From CAIWHR01 sp963830485 (GTDB lineage Bacteria; Pseudomonadota; Gammaproteobacteria; Burkholderiales; Casimicrobiaceae), in the NCBI GenBank assembly GCA_963830485.1, contig CAWHNE010000034.1, positions 182,339-246,338 on the forward strand: a stretch of DNA of 64,000 nt. The letters run 5' to 3'. The notes beneath the pieces were generated by a model that saw nothing but the letters and a program-made list of their open reading frames with translations, did no database searches and had not been told where the DNA came from. Positions 21,443 to 31,313 of this stretch are shown one piece after another. Position numbers and translations under genes: made by a program. How positions within the stretch are numbered: position 1 is the first letter of the stretch; every line of letters begins with the position of its first letter.

Positions 21443-21518
21443 CGGTCACTCCTCGAATTGGGCGACCGCGGGCGGGGGAAAGACGCGCTATCGTCACCCC
21501 GTGCGCGGGCACGGTTCA

Positions 21519-21600
21519 ACGAGCGCGGTTCCGGATTCGGATTTCCCGAGCCTGGCAGCGGCCCCGCTGGCGGGGTCGTTGTTGCAACGCTCCTCGGGAG
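21519..21600 (-). promoter_or_regulatory. S-adenosylhomocysteine (SAH) riboswitch
   Basis: The minus-strand leader of ahcY matches the SAH riboswitch: CCCGAG (complement of 21593-21598) pairs with CTCGGG (complement of 21545-21550) as P1. The conserved GAGCGTTGCAAC follows the 5' strand, then a GC-rich P2 hairpin (about 21560-21577), then CCAGGCTCGGG. Downstream CGCTC (complement of 21521-21525) can pair with GAGCG to form the pseudoknot P4. The known class is an ON-switch for SAH recycling in proteobacteria, and the gene below it is ahcY. Confidence 0.88.
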
Positions 21601-21749
21601 GATGGAATTTTACCCAATTTGGCGCGGCGTGTGTTCCGAGCGCGGCCGGAGGCGGAGAATCGCGAAATAACAGACAGTTACAACTTCGGCGGAACGAAAG
21701 CGCCGATCGAGCGACAATTCCGTAACCGTTACCGGATCTTTCGACCCTG

Positions 21750-23042
21750 ATGCCACCCAACGAAGCCCGCGTCGACCCCGTGGTCATGCCCGTGGCAGAA
21801 ACCGCGACCGTCCACCGCCGGCGTTGGCCGTGGGCCGTCGTGGCAGCCGTCCTCGCCGCGGTCGCCGCCGGAGCGTGGTACTGGTCGAACCGAACCGGCG
21901 AACCGGCGGCGCCCGCACCCGGCGGGCGGTTCGACCCGGCGCTGCGCACCCTTCCCGTGGTCGCGGCGCCCGCCCGCAAGGGTCCGATCGACGTCTACCT
22001 GAACGCGCTCGGGACTGTAACGCCACGCAACGTGGTGGTCGTGAAGCCGCGCGTCGACGGGCAGTTGATGCGCGTCGCGTTCCAGGAGGGACAGGTCGTC
22101 AAGGCCGGCGACCTCCTGGCCGAGATCGATCCGCGGCCGTTCCAGGTCCAGCTCGGGCAGGCGGCCGGGCAGATGGCGAAAGACCAGGCGCTGCTCCGCA
22201 ACGCGCAGGTCGACCTCGAGCGCTACCGGACGCTGCTCTCGCAGGACTCGATTTCGAAGCAACAGGTCGACACGCAAGAGGCGCTCGTCCGCCAGTACGA
22301 AGGCACGATCCAGGCGGACCAGGCGGCGGTCGACAGCGCGAAGCTGCAGCTCACCTACAGCCGCGTGACGGCGCCGATCGGTGGCACCGTCGGCCTGCGC
22401 CAGATCGATCCGGGCAACGTAGTGAAGGCGGCCGACGCGAACGGCATCGTCGTCATCGCGCAGCTCCAGCCGATCAGCGTCGTGTTCCCGATCCCCGAGG
22501 ACAGCCTGCCGCGCATCCTGCGCCGTCTCACGACGGGCGAAGCGATCGCCGTCGAGGCGTGGGATCGCGATCAAAAAATGAAGCTTGCGACCGGCAAGCT
22601 CCTGACCGCCGACAATCAGATCGACACGACCACCGGCACCGTCAAGCTCAAGGCGGAATTCGCGAACGCCGACCTCGCGCTCTTTCCGAACCAGTTCGTC
22701 AACGTCCGGATGCTGGTCGAGACCGTCGCCGACGCGACGCTCGTCCCGTCGGCCGCGATCCAGCGCGGCGCGCCGGGCACGTTCGTCTACGCCGTCAAGA
22801 ACGACCAGACGGTGACGGTGACGGCGGTGAAGCTGGGTCCGGTGCAAGGCGAGACGACGGCGATCGCGAGCGGACTCGCGCCGGGCACGATGGTCGTCGT
22901 CGACGGCACCGACAAGCTGCGCGAGGGCGCCAAGGTCGAGCTCATCACGCGCGACGCGCAGGCAGCGCCGGCCGCGGGCGCACCCAAGCGCGGACCGCCG
23001 GGCGGCGCGAAGCGCCAGAAGGCCGAATCCGGCGGCGGCTGA
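21750..23042 (+). CDS. mdtA: RND efflux periplasmic adaptor subunit (MdtA-like)
   Basis: 430 residues. An N-terminal membrane anchor (about 25-44, RWPWAVVAAVLAAVAAGAWYW) is followed by the membrane-fusion-protein barrel-sandwich (ALGTVTPRNVVVVKPRVDGQLMRVAFQEGQVVKAGDLLAEID), an alpha-hairpin (100-165), the second lipoyl half (APIGGTVGLRQIDPGNVV) and a beta-barrel. A 30-residue Pro/Gly/Lys tail ends the protein. It bridges the pump pair MdtB/MdtC to the outer-membrane factor. First gene of a four-gene operon. Confidence 0.95.
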   Translation: MPPNEARVDPVVMPVAETATVHRRRWPWAVVAAVLAAVAAGAWYWSNRTGEPAAPAPGGRFDPALRTLPVVAAPARKGPIDVYLNALGTVTPRNVVVVKPRVDGQLMRVAFQEGQVVKAGDLLAEIDPRPFQVQLGQAAGQMAKDQALLRNAQVDLERYRTLLSQDSISKQQVDTQEALVRQYEGTIQADQAAVDSAKLQLTYSRVTAPIGGTVGLRQIDPGNVVKAADANGIVVIAQLQPISVVFPIPEDSLPRILRRLTTGEAIAVEAWDRDQKMKLATGKLLTADNQIDTTTGTVKLKAEFANADLALFPNQFVNVRMLVETVADATLVPSAAIQRGAPGTFVYAVKNDQTVTVTAVKLGPVQGETTAIASGLAPGTMVVVDGTDKLREGAKVELITRDAQAAPAAGAPKRGPPGGAKRQKAESGGG

Positions 23043-23070
23043 CGTCGCCGCGGCGCTCCTCGCCGACGCC

Positions 23071-26000
23071 ATGAATCCGTCCCGCCTGTTCATCCTGCGG
23101 CCGGTCGCGACCACGCTGCTCATGGTCGCACTCCTGCTCGCGGGGATCGTCGCCTACCGTGTGCTGCCGCTCTCGGCTCTGCCCGAGGTCGACTACCCGA
23201 CGATCCAGGTCGTCACGCTCTATCCGGGTGCGAGCCCCGACGTGATGGTGTCGTCGATCACCGCGCCGCTCGAGCGCCAGTTCGGGCAGATGCCGGGCCT
23301 GAACCAGATGTCGTCGACGAGCTCCGGCGGCGCGTCCGTCGTCACGCTGCAGTTCAGCCTCGACCTGCCGCTCGACGTCGCCGAGCAGGAGGTGCAGGCC
23401 GCGATCAACGCGTCGGGCACGTTCCTGCCGACCGACCTGCCGAGCCCGCCGGTCTACAACAAGGTGAACCCGGCCGACACGCCGATCCTCACCCTTGCGC
23501 TCACCTCGCCTACGCTGCCCTTGCCCAAGCTCGAGGACCTGGCGGACACGCGGATCGCGCAGAAGATCTCGCAGCTCCCGGGCGTCGGCCTGGTGTCCAT
23601 CAGCGGCGGCCAGCGGCCGGCCGTGCGCATCCAGGTGAACCCGCGCGCGCTCGCGGCCTACGGGCTCTCGCTCGACGACGTGCGCACGGCGATCGGCAAT
23701 GCGAACACGAACCAGGCGAAGGGAAGTTTCGACGGCCCTACGCGCGCCTCGACGATCGACGCGAACGATCAGTTGAAGTCGGCCGACGAGTACCGGCAGC
23801 TGATCCTCGCCTACCGCAACGGCGCGCCGATCCGCGTGGCCGACGTCGCCGACACGGTGGATGCCGCCGAGAATTCGCGGCTCGCCGCGTGGGCCGACGC
23901 GACGCCGGCGATCATCCTGAACGTCCAGCGCCAGCCCGGCACCAACGTGATCGAGGTCGTCGACCGCGTGAAGCGCCTGCTGCCGCAGTTGAACGCTTCG
24001 CTCCCGCCCAACGTCGACGTGACCCTCCTGACCGACCGCACCGTCACGATCCGCGGGTCGGTGCGCGACGTCCAGTTCGAGCTGCTGCTCGCCGTCGCGC
24101 TCGTCGTGATGGTGATCTTCCTCTTCCTGCGCAATTTGCCCGCGACGGCCATCCCGAGCGTGGCGGTGCCGCTGTCGCTCGTCGGCACGTTCGGCGTCAT
24201 GTATCTCGCCGGCTTCTCGATCAACAACCTGACGCTGATGGCGCTCACCATCGCGACGGGTTTCGTCGTCGACGACGCGATCGTCGTCATCGAGAACATC
24301 GCCCGTTACATCGAGAAGGGCGACCGGCCGCTCGACGCGGCGTTGAAGGGCACCGAGCAGATCGCCTTCACGATCATTTCACTCACGTTCTCGCTGATCG
24401 CCGTGCTGATCCCGCTGCTCTTCATGGGCGATGTCGTCGGGCGGCTCTTCCGCGAGTTCGCGATCACGCTCGCCGTGTCGATCCTGATCTCGGCCGTCGT
24501 CTCGCTCACGCTGACGCCGATGATGTGCGCGAAGTTGCTGCGCCACACGCCGCCCGAGGCGCAGGGCCGCTTCTATCGATGGAGCGGCGATCTCTTCGAC
24601 CGCGTGATCGCGCGCTACGGCGCGATGCTGAACTGGGTGCTCGACCGGCAGGGCGCGACGCTGCTGGTCGCGATAGCGACGCTCGTGCTGACCGTCATCC
24701 TCTACGTCGTGATCCCGAAGGGGTTCTTCCCGGTACAGGATACGGGCGCGATCCAGGGGATCTCGGAAGCGCCGCAGACGATCTCATTCGCCGCGATGTC
24801 CGAGCGGCAGCAGGCGCTTGCGAAGGTCGTGCTCGAGGACCCTGCCGTGGCGAGCTTGACGTCGTTCATCGGCGTCGACGGCGCGAACGCGACGTTGAAC
24901 AGCGGCCGGATGCTGATCAACCTCAAGCCGCGCAGCGAGAGGGGTGCGTCCGCGACCGACGTGATCCGCCGGCTGCAGCCGAAGCTCGCGGACGTGCACG
25001 GCATCGCGCTCTACATGCAGCCGGTGCAGGACCTGACGATCGAGGATCGCGTCGCGCGCACGCAATACCAGTTCACCGTCGAGTCGACCGACACCGAGGC
25101 GCTGGGCGCGGCCGTCCATCGCCTCGTCGACCGCCTGCGCACCGCGCCCGAGCTCTCCGACGTCGCGAGCGACTGGCAGGACGGAGGGCTCGCCGCCTAC
25201 GTCGAGATCGACCGCGCGACGGCTAGCCGGCTCGGCATCACGCCGGCCGCAATCGACAACGCGCTCTACAACGCATTCGGGCAGCGGCTCGTGTCGACGA
25301 TTTTCACGCAGACGAACCAATACCGTGTCGTGCTCGAGGTGAAGCCCGAGTTCCAGCGCGGCCCTGCCGCGCTCGAGGACCTGCACGTGGCGTCGAACGT
25401 GCCGGGTCAGCCGGTGCAGCAGGTGCCGCTCTCGACGGTCGCCCGCGTCGTCGAGCGCCCGACGCCGCTCGCGATCAGCCACATCGGCCAGTTTCCCGCG
25501 GCGACCCTATCGTTCAACCTCGCGCGCGGTGCGTCGCTCGGTGAAGCCGTGAAGGCGATCGAGGCCGTGCGCATGGAGCTCGCCCTCCCCGCGAGCGTGC
25601 AGCTCAACTTCCAGGGTGCGGCGCTCGCGTTCCGCGCGTCGCTCGCAAACGAGCTGTGGCTGATCCTGGCCGCGATCGTCACCATGTACATCGTGCTGGG
25701 CGTGCTCTACGAGAGCTTCGTCCATCCGGTGACGATCCTGTCGACGTTGCCGTCCGCCGGCGTCGGCGCGCTCCTCGCGCTGCTCGCGACGGGCAACGAC
25801 CTCTCGGTGATCGCGATCATCGGCATCATCCTCCTGATCGGCATCGTGAAGAAGAACGCGATCATGATGATCGACTTCGCGCTCGACGCCGAGCGGCACG
25901 AGGGGATGGCGCCGCGCGACGCGATCTTTCAGGCGTGCCTGCTGCGCTTCCGGCCGATCATGATGACGACGATGTCCGCGATCCTGGGCGCGCTGCCGCT

Positions 26001-26184
26001 GATGATCGGTTGGGGCGAGGGCTCGGAGCTCCGGCACCCGCTCGGCATCACGATGGTCGGCGGCCTCATCTTCTCGCAGGCGCTGACGCTGTTCACGACG
26101 CCGGTCATCTACCTCGCGTTCGACCGGCTCGCCCGCCGGACGAGTGAGCGAGCGCGCGGCGCAACGGCGGCCGAACCGCGATGA
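23071..26184 (+). CDS. mdtB: RND multidrug efflux permease MdtB-like
   Basis: 1037 residues, normal RND length with 12 membrane helices and two periplasmic loops. N-terminus NPSRLFILRPVATTLLMVALLLAGIVAYR. Proton-relay region GFVVDDAIVVIENIARYIEKG carries the paired Asp in helix 4; IPKGFFPVQDTG opens the second half. Helix 10 region GIVKKNAIMMIDFALDAER carries the conserved Lys. Proton-driven export of drugs or bile-salt-like compounds as a heteromultimer with MdtC. Its stop overlaps the mdtC start (ATGA, 26181-26184). Confidence 0.95.
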   Translation: MNPSRLFILRPVATTLLMVALLLAGIVAYRVLPLSALPEVDYPTIQVVTLYPGASPDVMVSSITAPLERQFGQMPGLNQMSSTSSGGASVVTLQFSLDLPLDVAEQEVQAAINASGTFLPTDLPSPPVYNKVNPADTPILTLALTSPTLPLPKLEDLADTRIAQKISQLPGVGLVSISGGQRPAVRIQVNPRALAAYGLSLDDVRTAIGNANTNQAKGSFDGPTRASTIDANDQLKSADEYRQLILAYRNGAPIRVADVADTVDAAENSRLAAWADATPAIILNVQRQPGTNVIEVVDRVKRLLPQLNASLPPNVDVTLLTDRTVTIRGSVRDVQFELLLAVALVVMVIFLFLRNLPATAIPSVAVPLSLVGTFGVMYLAGFSINNLTLMALTIATGFVVDDAIVVIENIARYIEKGDRPLDAALKGTEQIAFTIISLTFSLIAVLIPLLFMGDVVGRLFREFAITLAVSILISAVVSLTLTPMMCAKLLRHTPPEAQGRFYRWSGDLFDRVIARYGAMLNWVLDRQGATLLVAIATLVLTVILYVVIPKGFFPVQDTGAIQGISEAPQTISFAAMSERQQALAKVVLEDPAVASLTSFIGVDGANATLNSGRMLINLKPRSERGASATDVIRRLQPKLADVHGIALYMQPVQDLTIEDRVARTQYQFTVESTDTEALGAAVHRLVDRLRTAPELSDVASDWQDGGLAAYVEIDRATASRLGITPAAIDNALYNAFGQRLVSTIFTQTNQYRVVLEVKPEFQRGPAALEDLHVASNVPGQPVQQVPLSTVARVVERPTPLAISHIGQFPAATLSFNLARGASLGEAVKAIEAVRMELALPASVQLNFQGAALAFRASLANELWLILAAIVTMYIVLGVLYESFVHPVTILSTLPSAGVGALLALLATGNDLSVIAIIGIILLIGIVKKNAIMMIDFALDAERHEGMAPRDAIFQACLLRFRPIMMTTMSAILGALPLMIGWGEGSELRHPLGITMVGGLIFSQALTLFTTPVIYLAFDRLARRTSERARGATAAEPR

Positions 26185-29100
26185 ACCTGTCGCAGCCCTT
26201 CATCGACCGCCCTGTCGCCACGACGCTGCTGACGGCCGCGGTCGCGCTCGCGGGCGCGATCGCCTTTCGCCTATTGCCCGTGTCGCCGCTGCCGCAGGTC
26301 GACTACCCGACGATCTCGGTCCAGGCGTCGCTGCCGGGTGCGAGCCCCGAGACGATGGCGGCGACCGTCGCGACGCCGCTCGAGCGCTCGCTCGGCCGCA
26401 TTGCAGGCGTCACCGAGATGACGTCGTCCTCGTCGCTCGGCTCGACGCGCGTCGTCCTGCAGTTCGACCTCTCGCGCAGCATCGACGGCGCCGCGCGTGA
26501 CGTGCAGGCGGCGATCAACGCGGCGCGGGCGCTGCTGCCGAGCGGGCTACCCAGCAATCCGACGTACCGCAAGGTGAACCCTGCCGACGCGCCGATCATG
26601 ATCCTGACGCTCACGTCGGACACGATGACGCAGGGGCAGATGTACGACGCCGCGTCGACGATCATGGCGCAGAAGCTCTCGCAGGTCGAGGGCGTCGGGC
26701 AGGTGAGCGTGGGCGGCAGTTCGCTGCCCGCGGTGCGCGTCGAGCTCAACCCGGATTCACTCTTCAAGTACGGCGTCGGCCTCGAGGACGTGCGCGCGGC
26801 GCTCGCGGCGGCGAACGCGAACAAGCCCAAGGGGGCGGTCGAGGACGGCGACCGCCACTGGCAGATCCTTGCCAATGACCAGGCGAAGACCGCTGCCGAG
26901 TACCTGCCGCTGATCGTCGCGTGGCGCAGCGGCGCGCCGGTCGCGCTGTCCGCGGTCGCCGAGGTCGTCGACTCGGTGCAGGACCTGCGCAACGCCGGGA
27001 TGGCGAACGGCCGGCCCTCGGTTGCGGTGATCATCAACCGCCAGCCCAATGCGAACATCATCGACACGGTCGACCGCGTGCAGGATCTGCTGCCGCTGCT
27101 GCGCGCGTCGATTCCCAGCGCGATCGACGTGAACGTGGCGATGGAGCGCACGGTGACGATCCGCGCCTCGCTGCGCGACACCGGGCGCGCGCTCGTGATC
27201 GCCGTGGTGCTCGTGATCCTCGTCGTGTTCGTCTTCCTGCGCAGCGGGCGCGCGACGCTGATCCCGATGGTCGCAGTGCCCGTTTCGCTCGTCGGCACCT
27301 TCGGCGTCATGTACCTCGCGGGCTTCTCTGTCAACAACTTCACGCTGATGGCGCTGACGATCGCCACCGGCTTCGTCGTCGACGACGCGGTCGTCGTGCT
27401 CGAGAACACGACGCGCCACATCGAGGAAGGCATGACGCCCTGGGACGCCGCGCTCCGCGGCGCGCGCGAGGTCGGCTTCACCGTGCTGTCGATGAGCCTG
27501 TCGCTGATCGCCGTGTTCATCCCGATCCTGCTCATGGGCGGCATCGTGGGGCGGCTGTTCCGCGAGTTCGCGGTGACGCTGTCCGTGGCGATCCTGATCT
27601 CGCTCGCGATCTCGCTGACGACGACGCCGATGATGTGCGCGCACCTTCTCCGCGCCAAGGCCGCGCGCGCGCCCGGCCGGATCGCCGCCGCGAGCGCACG
27701 GGCGTGGGACGCGCTCGCCGGCGGCTATCGTAGAAGCCTCGCGTTCGCGCTCGGACACGGCGTCGTTGTCATGCTCGTCCTCGCCGTGACGGTTGCACTC
27801 AACGTCTACCTGTACGTGACGATTCCGAAGGGGTTCTTCCCGCAGCAGGACACGGGCCGGCTCGTCGGCGGGATTCAGGGCGACCAGAGCATCTCGTTTC
27901 AGGCGATGCGCGACAAGCTGACCCAATTCATGACCATCGTCCGCGACGACCCCGCGGTCGCCAACGTCGTCGGCTTCACCGGCGGCGGACAGCGCAACTC
28001 GGGCAATATGTTCGTCGCGCTGAAGCCGTTGTCCGAGCGCACCGAGACCGCGGATCAGGTCATCGCGCGGCTCCGCACGAAGCTCTCGAAGGTGCCCGGC
28101 GCGAGCCTGTTCCTGCAGCCCGTGCAGGACATCCGGATCGGCGGCCGGCAGGCCAACGCGCAGTACCAGTTCACGCTGCAGGCCGACGACCTCTCCGAGC
28201 TCCGCGCCTGGGAGCCGCGGATCCGGCAGGCGCTCTCGCAACTTCCGGAGCTCGCCGACGTCAATACGGATACGCAGGACAAGGGCCTGCAGACCTCGCT
28301 CGTCATCGACCGCGATGCCGCGTCGCGCCTCGGCGTGACCCCGCGTCTGATCGACGCGACGCTCTACGATGCGTTCGGCCAGCGGCAGGTGTCGACGATC
28401 TACGCGCAGCTGAACCAGTACCACGTCGTGATGGAAGCCGCGCCCAAGTACTGGCAGTCGCCCGACGCGCTCCGGACGATCTACGTGAACGCGCCGGACG
28501 GCGCGCAGGTGCCGCTCGCAACGTTCGCTCGCTACGGACCGACGAGCACGCCGCTCGGCGTCAACCATCAGGGCCAGTTCGTCGCGTCGACGACCTCGTT
28601 CAATCTCGCGCCGGGCGTCTCGCTGTCGCAGGCGACCCGCGCGGTCGACGACACGCTCTTGCGGCTCGGCGTGCCGGACACGGTGCGCGGCAGCTTCCAG
28701 GGCAGCGCGCGCGCGTTCCAGGCGTCGCTCGCGAGCCAGCCGTGGCTGATCCTGGCGGCGCTCGTCGCCGTGTATATCGTGCTCGGCGTGCTCTACGAGA
28801 GCTACGTGCACCCGATCACGATCCTGTCGACCTTGCCGTCCGCCGGCGTCGGCGCGCTCCTCGCGTTGAACCTCTTCAAGACGGACTTCACGATCATCGC
28901 GTTCATCGCGGTGATCCTCCTGATCGGCATCGTCAAGAAGAACGCGATCATGATGATCGACGTCGCGCTCGACGCCGAGCGCATGCGCGGGTTGTCCACA
29001 CGCGACGCGATCTTCGAAGCGTGCCTCCTGCGCTTCCGCCCGATCATGATGACGACGATGGCGGCGCTCCTGGGCGCGATTCCGCTGGCGCTCGGCGCGG

Positions 29101-29288
29101 GGGACGGCGCGGAGATGCGCCGGCCGCTCGGGATCGCGATCGTCGGTGGACTGATCGTGAGCCAGGCGCTGACGCTCTACACGACGCCGGTCGTCTACCT
29201 CTACCTCGACCGGTTCCGCCTCTGGGCCGCGCGACGGCGGGCACGGCGACAACGCGCGAACACGGGCGTGCCCGCGCCGGCCGAATGA
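26181..29288 (+). CDS. mdtC: RND multidrug efflux permease MdtC-like
   Basis: 1035 residues, homologous to the gene before it along its whole length, consistent with the MdtB/MdtC pair that assembles as a mixed trimer. Same landmarks: FIDRPVATTLLTAAVALAGAIAFR, GFVVDDAVVVLENTTRHIEEG, IPKGFFPQQDTGRLVG, GIVKKNAIMMIDVALDAER. Translationally coupled to mdtB. Codon use is the high-GC pattern of the backbone, so no sign of recent transfer. Confidence 0.95.
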   Translation: MNLSQPFIDRPVATTLLTAAVALAGAIAFRLLPVSPLPQVDYPTISVQASLPGASPETMAATVATPLERSLGRIAGVTEMTSSSSLGSTRVVLQFDLSRSIDGAARDVQAAINAARALLPSGLPSNPTYRKVNPADAPIMILTLTSDTMTQGQMYDAASTIMAQKLSQVEGVGQVSVGGSSLPAVRVELNPDSLFKYGVGLEDVRAALAAANANKPKGAVEDGDRHWQILANDQAKTAAEYLPLIVAWRSGAPVALSAVAEVVDSVQDLRNAGMANGRPSVAVIINRQPNANIIDTVDRVQDLLPLLRASIPSAIDVNVAMERTVTIRASLRDTGRALVIAVVLVILVVFVFLRSGRATLIPMVAVPVSLVGTFGVMYLAGFSVNNFTLMALTIATGFVVDDAVVVLENTTRHIEEGMTPWDAALRGAREVGFTVLSMSLSLIAVFIPILLMGGIVGRLFREFAVTLSVAILISLAISLTTTPMMCAHLLRAKAARAPGRIAAASARAWDALAGGYRRSLAFALGHGVVVMLVLAVTVALNVYLYVTIPKGFFPQQDTGRLVGGIQGDQSISFQAMRDKLTQFMTIVRDDPAVANVVGFTGGGQRNSGNMFVALKPLSERTETADQVIARLRTKLSKVPGASLFLQPVQDIRIGGRQANAQYQFTLQADDLSELRAWEPRIRQALSQLPELADVNTDTQDKGLQTSLVIDRDAASRLGVTPRLIDATLYDAFGQRQVSTIYAQLNQYHVVMEAAPKYWQSPDALRTIYVNAPDGAQVPLATFARYGPTSTPLGVNHQGQFVASTTSFNLAPGVSLSQATRAVDDTLLRLGVPDTVRGSFQGSARAFQASLASQPWLILAALVAVYIVLGVLYESYVHPITILSTLPSAGVGALLALNLFKTDFTIIAFIAVILLIGIVKKNAIMMIDVALDAERMRGLSTRDAIFEACLLRFRPIMMTTMAALLGAIPLALGAGDGAEMRRPLGIAIVGGLIVSQALTLYTTPVVYLYLDRFRLWAARRRARRQRANTGVPAPAE

Positions 29289-29292
29289 CGCC

Positions 29293-30714
29293 ATGACCCG
29301 CCTGCTCTATCGCCTCGTCACCGCCGCGCTCGCCATGGCCCTTGCCGGCTGCATGGTCGGGCCCGACTACGTGCGGCCAACGGCGCCGGAAGCACCGGCG
29401 TTCAAGGAAGCGGCGGGATGGAAGGTCAGCGAGCCGCGCGAGCTCGCGCCGCGCGGCGCGTGGTGGGAGGCGTTCGCCGATCCCGAGCTCGACGCGCTCG
29501 TGCGTCAGGTCGAGGTCGACAACCAGACTGTGCAGGCCGCCGCCGCGCGCGTGCGCGAGGCGCAGGCGGCGACGCGCGCCGCGCGCGCGCCGCTCTTTCC
29601 GGCGATCGACGCCAGTGCGTCCGCCGTGCGCCGGTCGCAGGCGTCGGGCGCGGGAGGGCCGAGCGTTTCGAACAACTACAACGCGGCGCTCGAGCTCGGC
29701 TGGGAGCTCGACCTCTGGGGGAAGATCCGGCGCGGCGTCGAGGCGAGCGACGCCTCCGCGCAAGCAAGCGCCGCCGACCTCGCGGGCGCGACGCTATCGC
29801 TGCAGGCGCTGCTCGCGCAGGATTATCTGCTCCTGCGCGTGCAGGACGCCGAGATCGCGCTCCTCCAGGACACGGTCGTCGCCTACGAGCGCTCGCTCAC
29901 GCTCACGCGCAACCAGTACGCGGCGGGTGTCGTCGCGCGCGGCGACGTGGCGCAAGCCGAGGCGCAGCTCGCGGCGACGAAGGCGCAGCTCCTCGACGCC
30001 GGCGTCACGCGCGCACAGCTCGAGCACGCGATCGCCGTGCTCGTCGGCAAACCGCCTTCGCAGCTCGCGATCGCGCCGCGGCCGCTCGGGCCCGTCTTCC
30101 CGCAGATTCCGGTGGCGCTCCCTTCCGAGCTCCTCGAGCGGCGCCCGGACATCGCCGCCGCCGAGCGGCGGACGGCCGCTGCCAACGCGCAGATCGGCGT
30201 CGCGCAGGCGGCGTTCTTCCCGTCGCTGTCGCTCGGCGCAGTCGGCGGTGTGCAGAGCTCCGCGCTGGGCGACCTCCTGACGCTGCCCGCGCGCTACTGG
30301 GCGCTCGGCCCCGCGCTCGTCTCGCAGTTCATCTTCGACGCCGGGCTGCGGCAGGCGCAGAAGGCGCAGGCGATCGCCGTCTGGGACGAGACCGTCGCGA
30401 TCTATCGCGCGACCGTGCTCACGGGCTTCCAGGACGTCGAGGACAACCTCGCGGCGCTCTCGATCCTCGAGCGCGAGGCTGTGTTTCAGGACGAGGCGGT
30501 CAAGGCCGCGCGCGAATCCGTCACGATCGCGACCAACCAGTACAGGGCCGGCACGACGAGCTATCTCGCCGTGGTCGTGCTGCAGACGGCTTCGCTGAAC
30601 AGCCAGCGGACTGCGCTCGCGATCCTCGCCCGTCGTCTGACGTCGAGCGTGGGTCTGATCAAGGCACTGGGCGGCGGCTGGAGCGCGACGGCGCTCGCGC
30701 AGGCTGCGCCCTGA
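29293..30714 (+). CDS. Outer-membrane efflux lipoprotein (NodT/OprM family)
   Basis: 473 residues. Lipobox ALAGC (Cys about 17) then MVGPDYVRPTAPEAPAF, the standard NodT-family N-terminus. Two TolC-like repeats of coiled-coil helices follow; ALELGWELDLWGKIRRGVEASDASA and LLERRPDIAAAERRTAAANAQIGVAQAAFFPSLSLGAVGG are signature segments. It provides the outer-membrane channel for the MdtABC pump. Starts 4 bp after mdtC. Confidence 0.95.
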   Translation: MTRLLYRLVTAALAMALAGCMVGPDYVRPTAPEAPAFKEAAGWKVSEPRELAPRGAWWEAFADPELDALVRQVEVDNQTVQAAAARVREAQAATRAARAPLFPAIDASASAVRRSQASGAGGPSVSNNYNAALELGWELDLWGKIRRGVEASDASAQASAADLAGATLSLQALLAQDYLLLRVQDAEIALLQDTVVAYERSLTLTRNQYAAGVVARGDVAQAEAQLAATKAQLLDAGVTRAQLEHAIAVLVGKPPSQLAIAPRPLGPVFPQIPVALPSELLERRPDIAAAERRTAAANAQIGVAQAAFFPSLSLGAVGGVQSSALGDLLTLPARYWALGPALVSQFIFDAGLRQAQKAQAIAVWDETVAIYRATVLTGFQDVEDNLAALSILEREAVFQDEAVKAARESVTIATNQYRAGTTSYLAVVVLQTASLNSQRTALAILARRLTSSVGLIKALGGGWSATALAQAAP

Positions 30715-30720
30715 CCCGCC

Positions 30721-31257
30721 TCACCGGTCCGGCGCCGTGTCGGACCTGTCCGCGAGCGCCGCCTCCTGCGCGAGCAGCGCGTTCGCGAGCGCGGACTCGC
30801 GTTTGTAGAAACCTTCCGTGTGAAAGGTCTCCTCGAGCTTGAAGAGCTCGTAGTCGAGGTGGTGGCCAACCTCGTGCACGACGGTGCGCAGGAAGGTCTT
30901 GAACGCGACGACCCGCTTCTTCGCCGCCGTGCGCATCCACACGGTGATCCGCGCCGGCGTCCTCCCCTCCTCCGGCTCGTACAGGCCGTGCAGTTCGCCG
31001 TAGTCGTCCGATGGCCGCTTCGCGAGCACGCGGAGCTGGATCGGCGGGACGCGATAGCCCGCGACGAGCGCGTCGACGAGCGCCTGGCACGCGCGCTGCA
31101 CCGTCGCGACCTCGTCGGCAGCGAGGCCCGCGCGGAGGCGCGCGACGATCTCGCCCGCCTGCGTGCCGGCGGGCAGCGGTGGCATCTCGATCGCGTCGCT
31201 CCGGCGATAGATGCGCTGGCGCGAGGGCGACAGTTTCGTGTAGTAGCCGAACGGCAT
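30721..31257 (-). CDS. Zincin-like metalloprotein with HEVGHH motif, function unknown
   Basis: 178 residues. The zinc-peptidase signature HEVGHHLDYE (His128, Glu129, His132) is followed by possible third ligands (Glu142, Glu143 or His146). The region VPPIQLRVLAKRPSDDYGELHGLYEPEEGRTPARITVWMRTAAKKRVVAFKTFLRT before it looks like the beta sheet of a minigluzincin. No signal peptide, so cytosolic. Convergent with the efflux operon (6 bp gap). I do not recognise a named family. Confidence 0.8.
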   Translation of the reverse strand: MPFGYYTKLSPSRQRIYRRSDAIEMPPLPAGTQAGEIVARLRAGLAADEVATVQRACQALVDALVAGYRVPPIQLRVLAKRPSDDYGELHGLYEPEEGRTPARITVWMRTAAKKRVVAFKTFLRTVVHEVGHHLDYELFKLEETFHTEGFYKRESALANALLAQEAALADRSDTAPDR

Positions 31258-31313
31258 GGCGTGGATGGCCGTGCCGAAAGTCTACACAACGCGGCGCCCC
31301 CGCCGCGATCGGA

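Noticed and set aside
26757..29294. 845-codon open frame antisense to mdtC
   Set aside because: It mirrors a well-supported RND gene; the Arg/His/Asp-rich product is typical of antisense frames in very GC-rich DNA.
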